Positions 1 to 12,859 of a stretch of DNA of 64,000 bases are shown here, one piece after another. The position numbers and the translations under genes were made by a program. Numbering within the stretch: position 1 is the first letter of the stretch; every line of letters begins with the position of its first letter. The DNA comes from Cunninghamella blakesleeana (lineage: Eukaryota; Mucoromycota; Mucoromycetes; Mucorales; Cunninghamellaceae): NCBI GenBank assembly GCA_017871115.1, contig JAFCIZ010000001.1, positions 2,461,501-2,525,500 of the forward strand. Direction: 5' to 3'. Under the pieces are notes generated by a model. The model was not told where the DNA came from, did not search any database, and saw only the letters and a list, made by a program, of their open reading frames with translations.

Positions 1-372
1 ATTATTCTCTTTTTCTTCATATATTTATCCATAATAGTACTTTCATTTTTTTACTTTAAATCTGAAATATTATTTTTATTATTATTATTATTATTTCCTA
101 TACCCAAAATATTGAATTTTTATACCTTTATCTGTATACAAAGTGAAGGCTACTTATAATTATAAACGTGTATTAAGATTTTTTTTAAAAAAAATAGCGA
201 TATTACAACAGCAATATAATAAAAAAAATAGATTAATGTTGTATAATATATTGTTTAAAAAGGAACTGATTTTATGAAATTGTATAGTATAATAATAATA
301 ATAATAATAATAAATCAATCATAAATTTGTTCGAACCACTACCATTACCAGATATATTATATTAAGTGTATT
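1..372. other. AT-rich DNA downstream of HAT1
   Basis: No gene is seen. The stretch is nearly pure A+T, with ATT/ATA trinucleotide runs near 71-100 and 287-312 and a T-run followed directly by an A-run near 179-194. It probably holds the 3' untranslated region of the minus-strand HAT1 gene. Confidence 0.6.
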
Positions 373-2625
373 TTATAAACGTTCTAATAACCGATGATAA
401 TCTTGTTCAACACTACAGTAAGTTTCATGAAGTTTTTCTTTTCTAACATCAGGTTCAAGTTCTTGTAATGTATCCTAAAAAATTGAAATTAAAAACAGTA
501 TACAAATATATTAATTTTGATTTGAGCAAAAATAAATAAACAAATAAATTCATAAATAATTAAATAAACACTTACATAATTAAATTTAAATAGTCTTTGT
601 TTAACTTGTAATCGAAAGGATTTATATAACTCTTTATCTAATTTGTTTAATTTTGACAATAGATACATTTCAACACAGCCATTAATTTGTCGCTATATGT
701 ATAATTAAAAAAAAAATTATTATTAGTTTTGCTGTAATATTATTATTAATGCTATTACTATTACTATTATTATCGTTATTATTGTTATTATTTTTAAAAA
801 AACCAATGGTACTGATAATTACATTTGTAAGTTTAAACTGCTTTTGTAAATGTTGAATGGTGCCTTGTGGTATAGGTAAATTTATATCTTTGAATGCATC
901 GTGTTCCTGTAAATATCTTAAATCACATTTGTCGCGTAAATCTGAAAAGCTTTCATTAGGATCTTCCACTATACATCAAAAAAAAATAAAAATATATTTA
1001 TGCCCATTAATATCATTAATAAAAAAAAATTATTTTATATTATTTTATAGCTGATAAAAATAATTATAACTTAAAATTACCAGTAATTTCGCATACATCG
1101 CTTCTCTTGGAAAATATTTCATATATTGTTTGATATAATTGATCTATTGGTTATTATTATTATTATTTTTTTAAAAAAAAACATAAATAAGGTAAACAAC
1201 CGCAATAATGGCGATAGTAAAAATAAGCTCACTAAAATTATACTTACGTCCATGTCCTCTATTTTGGTAAGGTGGCAATATCAAGAATTGACTACAATAT
1301 GATAAGTGAATAGAATAAGTAAAATATATATAAAATATACAGTCATAAAATATAAATAAATAAATACATTACCTGATACGCATTCTAATTTGTTCTGGCC
1401 AACAATAAAAAGGATAAGCACTACTGTAACCTATAAAAGTATAAATATATGAATCGCTGGATTTTTCTTTCTGATATCTAAAAAAAAAGATAAAAGATAA
1501 AGAACATGTCAGTACTGCAATATACATGTAGCTTTTACTACTAATATTACTATTATTATAGTTGACAATGCTTATAAAAAAAGAAGGAAAAGATAAACCA
1601 TCGGTTTCTTTTACTTACAAAGTATAAATTTCCCATTTTTCATCATCTTCTTCTATATAACTTGATCCTTCAATAAAAAGCAAAACAAAGAATTGCATTC
1701 TACGGTGATATTCACGAAATTTAGGATAATTTAAAGAGCACTAAAGTTGATCGTTTTATAAAATATAATAATTATATAATTTAATTCATATTAATTATTA
1801 AATACATTCATTTTTATTTTTTTCGCTATTATTATTTTACTTTATATATTTCAAAGACTTCTTCTTCTCCATGATCGTTTTCTAATTGATACTCATAAAC
1901 TTTTTCACCAAGGGGTGCGAATGATGTGATATCCTGTTGAACACCTTGTAAAAATGTATCGTAATTAGTTGTTGTATCTATAGGCGTTTATACGTATTTT
2001 AAAAATAAGCAATAAGGTAGGCATTAATAACAATAATAAATAAAGCCAAATATATGTGTATATTTATATATATGTATCTACCTGGTGCCATATGTTTTTT
2101 TAAGGCACCAAAAAGATCATCAGCTGAAACTGTTGAATCTCCACATTTTGAGGAACTTGATTGTTGATACTTTGAAGAGTAATCAATATTTAAATAAGTA
2201 CGAAGTGATCCAGCCGCAAAAAGAATCTATAGTTAAATTTATATTAAGATTATTGTCTTAGAAATATATAAATAAATATCACACACAACATTAGATCTAG
2301 TATATTACCTTGATATTTAAATCTTTATATCCAAAAGCGGTTTCATGAGATCCAAAGATAGGGTAAGTGAATTCAGGTTGGAATAATAAAATTTCTGAAG
2401 GTTTATTATGTTCAATCGAAGAGACTATATTATAATAATAAAATAATAATAATATATTGTACGCGGTTAGATTTACAAAATAATTATAACAATAACAGGA
2501 TATACAAAATAAAATTAATTAATAAGGCATACTTATTCCAAGCTCCATATTTTCTGTTGTCATAGTTGCCCATTCTGAAAAATTGGGTACTTGGGTAAGA
2601 GCAGGATGATTTTCAGCTTCTTCCA
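373..2625 (-). CDS. HAT1: Histone acetyltransferase type B catalytic subunit (HAT1)
   Basis: The spliced product matches the HAT1 family along its length. The N-terminal domain carries the family phrase PEFTYPIFGSHETAFGYKDL followed by FAAGSLRTYLNIDYSSK. The GNAT core has the acetyl-CoA loop QNRGHG in QFLILPPYQNRGHG, then ITVEDPNESFSDLRD, which matches the conserved ITVEDPSE segment of known HAT1. HAT1 acetylates newly made histone H4 (K5/K12) before its deposition, together with an RbAp46/48-type partner. The chosen start, MEEAENHPALTQVP, lies in a short first exon. Around nine exons are joined by GT..AG introns, and the last encodes a charged helical tail ending in LLERL. The gene lies head-to-tail with the NAPE-PLD-like gene on the same strand. 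Exact boundaries of the small middle exons were assigned by eye. Confidence 0.92.
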
Positions 2626-2907
2626 TAATTGTAATAAATAATATCAATTAAAGAATGAAGAGTAAAAAAAAAAATATTTTTCTAACAATGAAATATATTT
2701 TTTTATATGCTGGTTAAAACCCCGCTTTGTAAAAAAGTAATTATGCTACATTGTAAATGTATTTATCCCATACATTATTTATAACATCCAGATATATATG
2801 GATATATAGATATATTATTTTTATTAAATAGTATCAATTTATAAATAAGTATCACTACTTTTTATTATACACACTTAATATCTATAACTACATTTTGATT
2901 TATTTCT

Positions 2908-3941
2908 TTAAATTTTAGTTATGTGGCTCTCACCAAGTTTTAAAACATTAAAATCATCAAAAGAGTGTCCTCTTTTTTCTAAAGCTTTCTTTAACCTTTT
3001 TGGTGGTTCTTCCATAGCTTCATTTGTTAGTGCAAATGTACCCCAATGGATACCAATTGAATGTTTACTTTTAATGTCTTCGTGAACTCTAACAGCATCT
3101 TCGGGTGATAAATGAATGGGAGACATAAACCAACGAGGGCTATAAGCACCGATAGGTATATAACTAATATCAAAATGACCAAATTTATCACCAATTTCTA
3201 CAGTACGTTTTAAAATAATAAAAACAATAAAAACAAAAACATTATTAGTTTAATTGATGTCTTTTAACTTTGCTTCAATTTATTTTATTTTACTTCATCT
3301 TATCTCACCTTTAAATACGGGGCAATATGGTAATGAATCTAAGTATGCTTCATCGTATTCTTTTTCAGAACCGGCTGAAATTGGAACGGATCGATAACCA
3401 GTGTCACTAAATGTTTTTTATATTTTTATATTTAATTTTTTTTAAAAAATAAAAAATGAAAATAAAAGATCAAAAAAGGAAATCAATATGACGAATTTAA
3501 TCACCATTTTTAGTTTCTCTTTACACTGGTATTATTACTATTATTATTTTGAGTCATATTTTTTTTTACCCTCCAAAAAATATCTTGCCTTTCTTTACAT
3601 TATTTTGAACAGCTTCAACACACCAAGATGCCCATAATGTTTTATTATTATCAAAAAGTGTTCTTCCAGAAAAGTGTTGACAAGGTGTACAAGTAAAAAC
3701 AAGACTTTGAGATGTCTCCTTTCCAATACTGACTGTTTGCCACCAATCTAATTCGACCACTCGATCATTTCCTAAACTATCTTTTTCTTTACTAATATCT
3801 CCAAACCATGATTTATTTCCGAGAGGGACGAAGAATCTTGTATCAGGATTAAGCTTAGCCAATGTTTGAATCGTCCCCAAATCTAAATGATCATAGCTTT
3901 TTTTAAAAAAATTAAATTAATAAATAAATATTATTTTATTT

Positions 3942-3975
<34 letters not shown>

Positions 3976-4686
3976 CTTTACTGATTATGTGATATGACTA
4001 CGGCATCAATTTTTGGCAATTCTTCTAGCTTACAAGGAGGTTGTGTATATCTTTTGGGCCCAGCTAATTGAGAAGGTGAACATCTATTATTATTATAAAA
4101 AAATTGCATAAATAAAATAATATCGGTTAAATATATTTATCCATAACCTTATTTTATCAATTTAATTACCTTCCAGAAAAGATAGGATCGAATAAGATGT
4201 TAAATTCATTGATTTGAACAAATATACAGGCGCTATATATTATTGTTGTTGTTTATTAAATTTTTACAAAAAAAAAAATAGATCATTAGCAAAAATTACA
4301 TAACTGTACAAATGGATATACAAATAAACTTACTGACCAAGCCAGGTTGAAATAATTTGATCATTTTGTTTATTATCATTTTTTAAAAGGCTCCAATTAA
4401 CGTCCACTTTTTCCGGATAACTCTCTGTTTTTGCTTTTTTGACAACACTGCCCACGTCGTTTGTTGCTATCATTTTTAAAGTTGATAAAATACCATGCTT
4501 TGTAAAAGATGGCCAAGGATTTTGAAAACCATTTCCCGTATGATGTGTAGGTATGGTGGTGGATGTTCGTTCTTCTTCTTGGGCCATAATAAATTTTTTA
4601 TTCGAATTTAATAAATAAACAGATGCTGTACTAAGTGTTAAAAATGCGCCTATTGTTTTTGAATGTTTATTCAAAATTCGAAGCAT
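2908..4686 (-). CDS. N-acyl-phosphatidylethanolamine phospholipase D-like metallo-beta-lactamase fold hydrolase
   Basis: The protein is NAPE-PLD-like; the yeast relative is FMP30 of the mitochondrion. The enzyme class hydrolyses N-acyl-PE to N-acylethanolamine and phosphatidate. The metal-binding motif HNHYDHLD is complete once the intron near 3900-3985 is removed, because the second His codon is split by that intron. Later ligand segments are present as CQHFSGR, FFGGDTGYR and SIGIHWGTF. The N-terminus, [20 protein letters not shown], is basic and then hydrophobic, consistent with a mitochondrial presequence or membrane anchor, as in FMP30. The segment [10 protein letters not shown] is typical of the family. 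The gene is divergent from the KMT5 gene. Family assignment is strong; substrate and location are inferred. Confidence 0.9.
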
Positions 4687-5132
4687 TTCTATTTTTTTTA
4701 AAAAAAAAAAAAAAAAGAAAGAGAAAAAAAGAAAAAAAGAGATTTGTACCTTTTTATAATAAATTTTATTTTTTAAATACCCGCTAATTTTTTTATTTTT
4801 TTATTTTCCAAGTGAAATTTTTTTTTGTATTCAGTTCTCTCCATTATTATTTTATTTCTTATTAGTCAATCTTATAGTTGTATTTTTTTTTCCTTCCTTC
4901 CTTTACTTTTTTTTTGCTTTTATATAGTTTATATCTTCTATTAAATATATAGTGATACTATATTTATATAAATAAGGTACTTACATTACTCATCTTTTTT
5001 TAATTATTAGTATTTTTGATTTGGAGTTGATTGCTATTATATAAAAAAACACGCTTTATTTCTATTTACACCTATTACTACTATTATCTATACGTGAAAT
5101 ATAATAATATATTTATTTGTTTATTTGGATCA
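4687..5132. promoter_or_regulatory. Divergent intergenic region, NAPE-PLD-like and KMT5
   Basis: This is the shared 5' region of two divergent genes. Next to the NAPE-PLD start is a T8 run followed by about 17 A and then purine-rich DNA, which is a pyrimidine tract on that gene's coding strand. A T/C-rich stretch (about 4855-4925) precedes the KMT5 start. No specific factor site was recognised. Confidence 0.5.
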
Positions 5133-8100
5133 ATGGACTTCAAAGTTTTATCAAAATATGATGATCTATGCGCCAATCTACTTTTAGAAAATCTGTATCT
5201 ATGGTTCGATACTATTAATATGAATGGGGAGTATATCAATATAACTGCCTACTCAAAACCACTGAAAAACATTATATATGACAACGTTGTTGTTGAAAGA
5301 GACGTAAAGAAAGCAGTAAGCAACGTTTTAATGTATGTAAAAAGTAAGCTGATAGTTTATGAAAAGAAAGAAACTAATAATAATAGCGATAATAATAATA
5401 AACAATAATAAAATAAACTGATAAAATAAACTTTTAATTACCTATGTTATTTCTATTTTATTTTGCTATTTTCTATGATATATATAGGTTACCTTTATTT
5501 AATAAATTAATGGATACTTTAAATGAAAAAATTATAAATGAGTTTGCCCAACATGTTAAACGCTACCTTTTGATGTAAGTTTATTAATAAATAAATAAAA
5601 TAAACATTTAAATCTAGCCATATATATTTCCATTTTAATACAACCATGAATCCTATTTTAATGCATATTTATAGGTATATGCCCAGTGCTGGATTTGAAA
5701 TAAGTGATACCACAAGATATAATGGTGTTCAAGGTTGTGTCATTTCAACAAAGCAATGGGATATAGGTGATGAAGTAACGAAATGCACTGGCATGATTGC
5801 TTGTTTGAAATCAAGAGACTATCGTCAATTAATTGAATCTGGTCGTGATTTTAGTGTAATGTATTCTCAGCGTAAAAACTCCAATTGTCTTTTTCTTGGT
5901 CCTGCAAGATTTATGAATGTAAGAAATATATATAGTTGTATATATATATATATTAATCATTATTATCATTCATCACCCATACCCTATAATATTTTTCTTT
6001 TCTATATTTTTATACATTATAGCATGATTGTGAATCAAATTGTAAGGTAATCGAAACTTTTATTTTATCAGTTTATTTTATTATATTTTTTTAAAAAAAA
6101 ATCCATATACATATATATGTATATTAAAATTTATATAGCATTATTAATTAAAATTCAACTTTTTTTTACGGCTTTATTAGTTTATCAGTTTAGGACCCAA
6201 TGCGATCACATTTAAAGTTGTAAAGAAAATAGATATTGGGGAAGAAATGACTGTTTTCTATGGCTCACATTATTTTGGTCTTAATAATCGGGAATGTCGT
6301 TGTGCATCATGTGAAAGGTACGACATAATATATTTCTACCAACTACTATAAATATTTTTTGACCTGTCTGTTCATTTGTTTATATTTTTAATATATATAT
6401 GTAATAATAGAAATGGAAAAGGTTACTATGCGCAGTTTGTAACTAAGTATGAACAAGAATTTGAACAAAAATTGAAAGAAGAAAATGCAAATAACTATAG
6501 GCGTAGTAAAAGAGCAAAAAGAAAAATGGATAGTGGAGGTAATTATTAATATTAATATTAAATATAATAACATCATAATTATTACTATTATAGTAATAAT
6601 TCAACTTATTTTTCTTGATTTTATTTTTTAAAATTATTTAGAATATGTCTATCATATTGATAGAAAAACTAAATTAACAACAAAACCTAAAACGAAGAGT
6701 GCTGCCACATATAAAAATAGATTATTTGACAATTGGAAACGGAATGAAATAAATCACAGAATAGCACAAAATGACACACCTTCACCTTCTAGCAATTCCT
6801 CTCCGCCAAGCGACTCAAATAGCCATCTCCATTCACCAGCTAGTCACACAATATTACCATCTACCTTATGTAAATCTCTAGAAGATGAAACAAACGCGGA
6901 AGAATCCACTCAATTATTAGCAACACCTATAATTAACAATAATATTGATAATGAAATAGGCTTTGATTTAAATGAAGCCGATGTTGAAGATGATGATGAA
7001 GGCGATATTGATGAATTTTTACCACCTATCGAGTATTCTCAAAATGAAGAAGATGAAGTGGAGACACCTAATGAACCTATTTGGATTGATCAACTTTTTA
7101 CTGCAGTCAAATCAGGTGAATTTATACCAACTTGGGATGAATCGGAAACAGTGAAATCGGAGTTGGTAACAGACGATGAAAATAATATAAACGATGAAAA
7201 TAATATAAACGATGAAGCTTCTGAACATTCAACTGAACATTCAGTTGAACAATACGAGAAACATAGTTATTATGGACCAGATTTTCAAATAATAGACGAA
7301 ACTGAAATTTATGGTAAAACATTACATACAAAATTAAAAATGAAAAAAGAAATAGTCATTAAAACGCTAAATGAATACCATTCATTTTTTTCGTTTCGTG
7401 TATAGTCATGGAATATCAACAAATTGAATATAGCGATACTGCTGAAGAAAAACGATCAAATATGAAGGCTAATAAAAAGAACAAGGAAGTGGAACAAGAG
7501 ATCAATGTACCTAATATAGAACGATCTGACGATCTACAAATAACTAAAAATAACAACATCCATCAAAAAAAAAAAAAAAAAAGACTCTTAAAAAAAAAAA
7601 TAATAGACAATTAAGATATGAAATATTTACACCTGACAACATTGATGTACTCTATATAAACCATAAGAATACTATACTTTGTCATTCGTCGTCAAAAAGT
7701 AATAACACAAACATTCATAAGAAAATAACATCTACGAAAAAAGTAAACAGCAACACGAATGAAAAAGATGAAATGAATATTAAACAAGAACCAAAAGCAG
7801 AAGAAATCAAAATGGGTGTTGAACAAGAAACATGCACTACTTCAACCAGTATTAATAATCACGTATTTAATATGGATAATCTAGAAAAAAATGGAAAAGT
7901 AACTCAAGTGACTCTAATTAATAATGATGATAATATTCATATGAGCCATAGCATTATAAAACAAGAAGGAGAAGGAAGGAATGATCCCATTACTACTTAT
8001 GATCATATGGATTTATCTACTATGCCAACCCTTGATTCAACTAAAATAAATGATCATGGAGATAAGTATCATTCAGCATTACCAAGCTACAATAACAATA

Positions 8101-8999
8101 ATATCAATGTTCAGGATGAAGAAATTAACATTATGGAGAGTGAAGGTGAAATCGATATTGGATTGGTGGATAATGCTTATATTTCTCAATTAACTCCAAG
8201 TAATGATAATGTTAATAATGCTCGTATGGAAATTTCAAAAAAAGGTATAGATATGGATAACATACACAGTCACGACTACAACTACAACAATGGTAATAAT
8301 AAAAACGATAATAATAATTTACAACAAAATATATCACAAGATACCGTAGATAATAGCAACTATAACGGTTACAACGATGATATAAGCATACATCAAAGTA
8401 TATCACAAATGACATTAAATAGTAATGACGATGATATTATAAAAAATACTTCACCAGAAAACACTATTAGTAAAGACGATAGTGATAATAACATAATTAC
8501 TGAATTAACAAATGGCCAAAATGACAATAATGATCAAGACCAATGCGATAGTATTATTGATAAAGAGATGTATCAAGCAGTATTAAATGATTCAGAATGC
8601 ATTAATATGGATGTAGAAATAGCTAAAGTATCATTAGATAATGATAAGAATCAAATGTGTGACTCAATGGTAGTGGATGTGGACAAAAAAGAAAATGATA
8701 TCGACCCCTATTTTGATGGTAATGAATCAGACGTCTCATCCACTTGTAGTTATGATATCAGAGTATTAAAAAAAATAATAAGAGATGATTGTATACGATG
8801 TGGAAGATTATTATATCCAGTACCTGAACAAAATTATACCCGTATGAAAGGAACACCAGAACAATATGAAGAATTACGCCAATATGCCAGAGATCATTGT
8901 TGGAGGTGCAGTAGACATTTTATTATATTTGAGTTAGAATGGCCCTTACGTAGAAACAAATATTTTAAATTAAGTGTTAAAAATGGTAATAAAAAATAA
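5133..8999 (+). CDS. Histone H4 lysine-20 methyltransferase, SUV420/KMT5 (Set9) type
   Basis: The start ATGGACTTC gives the family N-terminus LSKYDDLCANLLLENL. Exon 1 ends at a GTATGT donor (5333). The SET domain follows, with GVQGCVISTKQWDIGDEV and the AdoMet/catalytic motif FMNHDCESNCKF split by an intron, then DIGEEMTVFYGSHYFG and the post-SET cysteines CRCASCE. Past about residue 270 the protein becomes a long Asn/Asp/Glu-rich, probably disordered tail of several hundred residues. It ends in a Cys module, CIRCGR and later CWRCSRH followed by ELEWPLRR, which resembles the C-terminus of fungal Set9 proteins. Two junctions in the tail need care: an intron at 7314-7405 restores the frame, and the frame changes again at an A18 run (7565-7582). 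Role: H4K20 methylation in chromatin. Confidence 0.88.
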
Positions 9000-9489
9000 C
9001 TACAATAACAATAACAGAAAAATAGAAAATAGAAATAATAATTACTTTTTAATCGTCATTAGTCCATAAACTTTACATTTATTATACTTTGTTTTTTCTT
9101 TCCCATACACTTTACTTTATAATTTAATTATTTGTATTATATAGATATATATTTTTCTTTTTATATTTTATTTCGTTTTATTTTTTTTCATACTTTATTT
9201 TTTCATTTTTTTCTATTTATTAATAATAATAATAATAAAAACTTCATTTATTTTAATATAAAATAGTCTATTTTTGATATAATTGATTAAGGATTTATGA
9301 TAAAAATGAAATGCATTGATAAACTATTTTTTAAATAAAATAAATATAAATAAAAATGTATAGAATACAAGAGAAAAAAAATGAATAAGTCATGATATAA
9401 ATATATATACTTTAAAAAAATATAAAATTAATAAATGATGATAAATAGTAGATAGAATGTATAAAGGTAAAAAGAGTTGCAATTGTTTT
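9000..9489. other. Convergent 3' region, KMT5 and FCF2
   Basis: This is AT-rich DNA between two converging genes. AATAAA-like hexamers occur on both strands, suitable for polyadenylation. No gene is seen. Confidence 0.55.
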
Positions 9490-10852
9490 CTAAAGAGAAC
9501 GTTTAGCTTTTAATTTTTTATAATGTTTCTTTCCGCCAGAAGATTTAGCAATTTGTGAAGTCAAGTATTTATTTCTATAGTAATCCTTTTGTTCATCATT
9601 CGACAAAATTTCATCCACGAAAGTTCTCTTTCTATCCTTTTTATTGATTCTTGCAGAAAAGAACTCTGTTGCTCCTTCAATCACTGTACCCACTTGGAAA
9701 TATTTTGGATCTGAATTTTTACCCATCTTTTTATAATGTCGTTTACGATCTAAAATATGTCTCATCTTAAGAATTTCTAAATCTCGTTTCAATTCTGGTG
9801 TTATTTCTGTTCTAGGCATATCGAACCATCCTTTTCCTGCTGTTTTTTCTCGTTCCTATTTTAATAATAAAAATAAAATAATATAAATACAAGGTAATAA
9901 TAATAATTTTGACTTTTTTTTTTGTTTTTTAATAATATATTTTTATTTTATTTTTACCAATTGTCTTTCTTTTCTTGACAATGGTTTTGATTCTTCTTGT
10001 ACTTTCTTCAAAGTGATTAATGATTTATTTTTAGTTGCTGGTGATGATTCTTTTCCTGGTTCTATAATAGATACTGCATCTGATATTAATTTAGCCGCTT
10101 CTGTTGCATTGTCCTTAATATAAAGTTCTTCTTCAGGGTCAACGCCAGCATTTAATTTTGGTAACCTTAAAAGAATAAATATTTTTATAAATATATAAGT
10201 TTATCAAATATATACAAAGTGCTTTTGTTATTATATTTACTATTGTAATTATTATATATAATACACTTACTTGAATATCTTTTCCTTGTATGGGTCCTTT
10301 TTATCGCTATACATATAAAATAAAATAAAAATAAAAATAGGTACAAAATAAATAAGTAAATAAATAAATTTACATATATGTATATATCTGTGTATGTATG
10401 TGTGTGTTTGTGTGTGTATATTTGTATATGTGTATGTGTGTATGTATATATAATATGTATATACTTACTCTAATGTCATAATGCTATCTTGTTGAGCTTT
10501 TAATGACAGTTGAGCTTTTTTCAATAAATCATTCAAGTCATCGCTATCGTCTTCACTTTCACTATCTCCAGTTTCTTCTTCACTAGCTTCTTCTTCGCTT
10601 TCACTATTGTCTTCGTCTTCACTAGTACTATCTTCTTCGCTTTCTTCTTCGGTTACTTCAACATTACTATCATTAATATTATCTTTGGTTATTTTATTAG
10701 TACTAAAGCTTTTTTATTGGTATGAATAAGTTTATTAAATATATGTCTGATTATCTCATACCGATCAATGCAGAAGTAATTTTTTCTGGATTATCAACTG
10801 GTGATAATAATACTGTTTTGTTTGCAGCTGCTGAACGTCGGGTTGTTACCAT
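9490..10852 (-). CDS. FCF2: Pre-rRNA processing protein FCF2 (TDIF2 family)
   Basis: The C-terminal half matches the FCF2 domain: KTAGKGWFDMPRTEITPELK, then ILDRKRHYKKMG, DPKYFQVGTVIEGATEFFS and a Lys-rich end. FCF2 is a nucleolar SSU-processome factor needed for early 18S rRNA cleavages. The N-terminal half is a long Glu/Asp/Ser run (about 10540-10680), usual for nucleolar proteins. About five exons are seen. The first, MVTTRRSAAANKTVLLSP, joins the acidic exon through an intron with a clear TACTAAT branch point. The start is the first ATG in this exon. The gene is divergent from TVP18. Confidence 0.9.
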
Positions 10853-11424
10853 ACTCGTTATACTATATATTAATATTTAAAGAAAAAAAGTGTAAAGAGA
10901 AAAAGCAAAAGCGGAATTAATTTTTTTTTTTTACATATAAAATATGAAAAAAAGCAAACCAGTCACCAGACATGCATAAATAAATAAATTTAGAAAGCTG
11001 TGATCAAAATTCTGTCAAAGATCATGAGGTTGATTTTTTATATCTATATTAAATTTATATAATTATATGTAATTACATATAATTATATACATATATATTG
11101 ATTATAAATTTATATATAAATTCATATATACATAATAATATAATATATATATATATATACTAGTTCATGCTAATTATAGTTTATATCAAAAGGAAGTTTT
11201 TATATTTTAAAATGCTCAGCTAAACCTTTATGAAAAAAATTCATCGCCCGCTAACAGCATCTGTTTCAAAATTTCCGCGTATATTTTTTTATCTTTTTTC
11301 TTCCTTTCTTTTCTTTTCTTTTCTTTTCTTTATATTTTTTTTATATATTACTTACCTATATTTTTTTTTCTTACTCTTTTATTTAAATAATAATAATAAT
11401 AATAAACTATATTTGTATATAAAA
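10853..11424. promoter_or_regulatory. Divergent intergenic region, FCF2 and TVP18
   Basis: AT-rich, with TA repeats near 11140-11160. A pyrimidine tract (about 11285-11345) on the plus strand lies shortly before the TVP18 start. No specific site was recognised. Confidence 0.5.
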
Positions 11425-12859
11425 ATGGGTTGTTTTGACGAAGCTAAATCTATGAACTTTTCTCTTTACGGACAATGGTAAGTTAAAAAAATATAAGAGA
11501 TATATATACACTCATACCTTTTATACAAGGTATATATAAATTATAAATGGCACAAAGAATAAAAAAAGAAAAAGAGAGCAGAATAATAGAGTCTCAAAGT
11601 AACATGTGTGTATACGATAAAATAACTCACATATTTATATCTATGTTTCTATTTTAAAATACTCTTCTTATCACTATCAGGCTTGGCATTATTTCAATTA
11701 TTTGTAAGTTTAAATATAAATAAATAAATAAATAAACGAAATAAGCTAGAAACTAAAGTACATATAATTTTTTTTATTATTACTCTTATTGTTTAAAACA
11801 AACAGTATTGATTGCCTTAGGTATTGTGGGTTTCATTTCTCACGTTGTGTTTAGTATTGTTGGATGGTAATTGATAAAAAAGATGTAGAGACATATAATT
11901 AAAAATTAAAAGAAGGAAGAGTATACTAAAGCAAATGTATTGATTTTTTTCTATATAAATTTATTTATTTATTTAGGGTTATTGCTTTTATTTTAATATT
12001 GGTTGAAATTCCATTATGCCTCAAGGTAAATAATATTTATATATCTAAACCACAATAATAATAATAATAATAATAATAATTAAATAACTCAATCCCATTT
12101 CTTTATTTTACTTTATTTTAATGTTATATGATATTTAGCTTTGTCCTACTAGTCCTAAAATGTAATATTCTACACACATGTTAATATTTTTTATGCGTAA
12201 ACTTGATGGAAGGATGGATGATTAATCAGGTGAATTTTATTTTATTTTCTTTTATTTTAATATAGGGATGGATTTATTGCTTATTTTGAAAACTGCTATT
12301 TCCGTGCAGCCATGTATTTAGTGTAAGTGCATAACAACAGCAGTAATAATAATAATAATAATGGCAATGATAGTGGTAAATAAACAATTTTATGACTCGA
12401 ACCGCTTTTGACTAACCATTATTTTGAAAAAAAATAAATAAACACTATTTAGATTTGCCGTTATCATGTTCCTTTCAAATCTCATGTACCAAACCCCTTT
12501 GATTGCTGCTGCTGTAGCATTATTATTAGCTGCTATTTCATATGGTAAGTAAATAAAAGTAAAATAAAAATAGAAAAGGTTGAATATGAGAGTGTATATC
12601 GATAAATAAATAAAAAATATAGCACTAGGTTATATGAAAAAAAAAAAAAATATCATTACTCATTTACCGTCTGCCATTTTTTTAATAATAATTTTATTAA
12701 TGAATAGGTGCTGCTGCATTTATGGGTCAAGGTTTCGCAAGCTCAAGGTAAGAGATTAATAATAATCAAAATGGGCTATTGAGTTTTTATTTATTATTAT
12801 TTTTTTCTTTTTTAAAAAATAGAATCTTGGGTGGAAGTGGTGTTGATAACGTAGTCTAA
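11425..12859 (+). CDS. TVP18: Golgi membrane protein TVP18
   Basis: The product has about 144 residues and four predicted membrane segments. It begins FDEAKSMNFSLYGQW and contains LCPTSPKMDGFIAYF and a tail GQGFASSRILGGSGV, all family signatures of TVP18 (DEFKSRNFSLYGQW, ICPTSPKFDNF, GQAFTGSKTLGG). TVP18 sits in late Golgi vesicles with TVP23 and YIP partners; its exact task is unknown. The coding sequence is cut by eight introns into nine exons, two of them only 23 nt long (11681-11703 and 12139-12161). All junctions restore a single frame with GT..AG ends. This is extreme intron density for such a short protein. Confidence 0.92.

Noticed and set aside
7314..7405. Apparent frameshift in the KMT5 tail before 7408
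   Set aside because: A GTAAAA...TATAG intron with a T-rich 3' end joins the two frames exactly, so no frameshift is needed.
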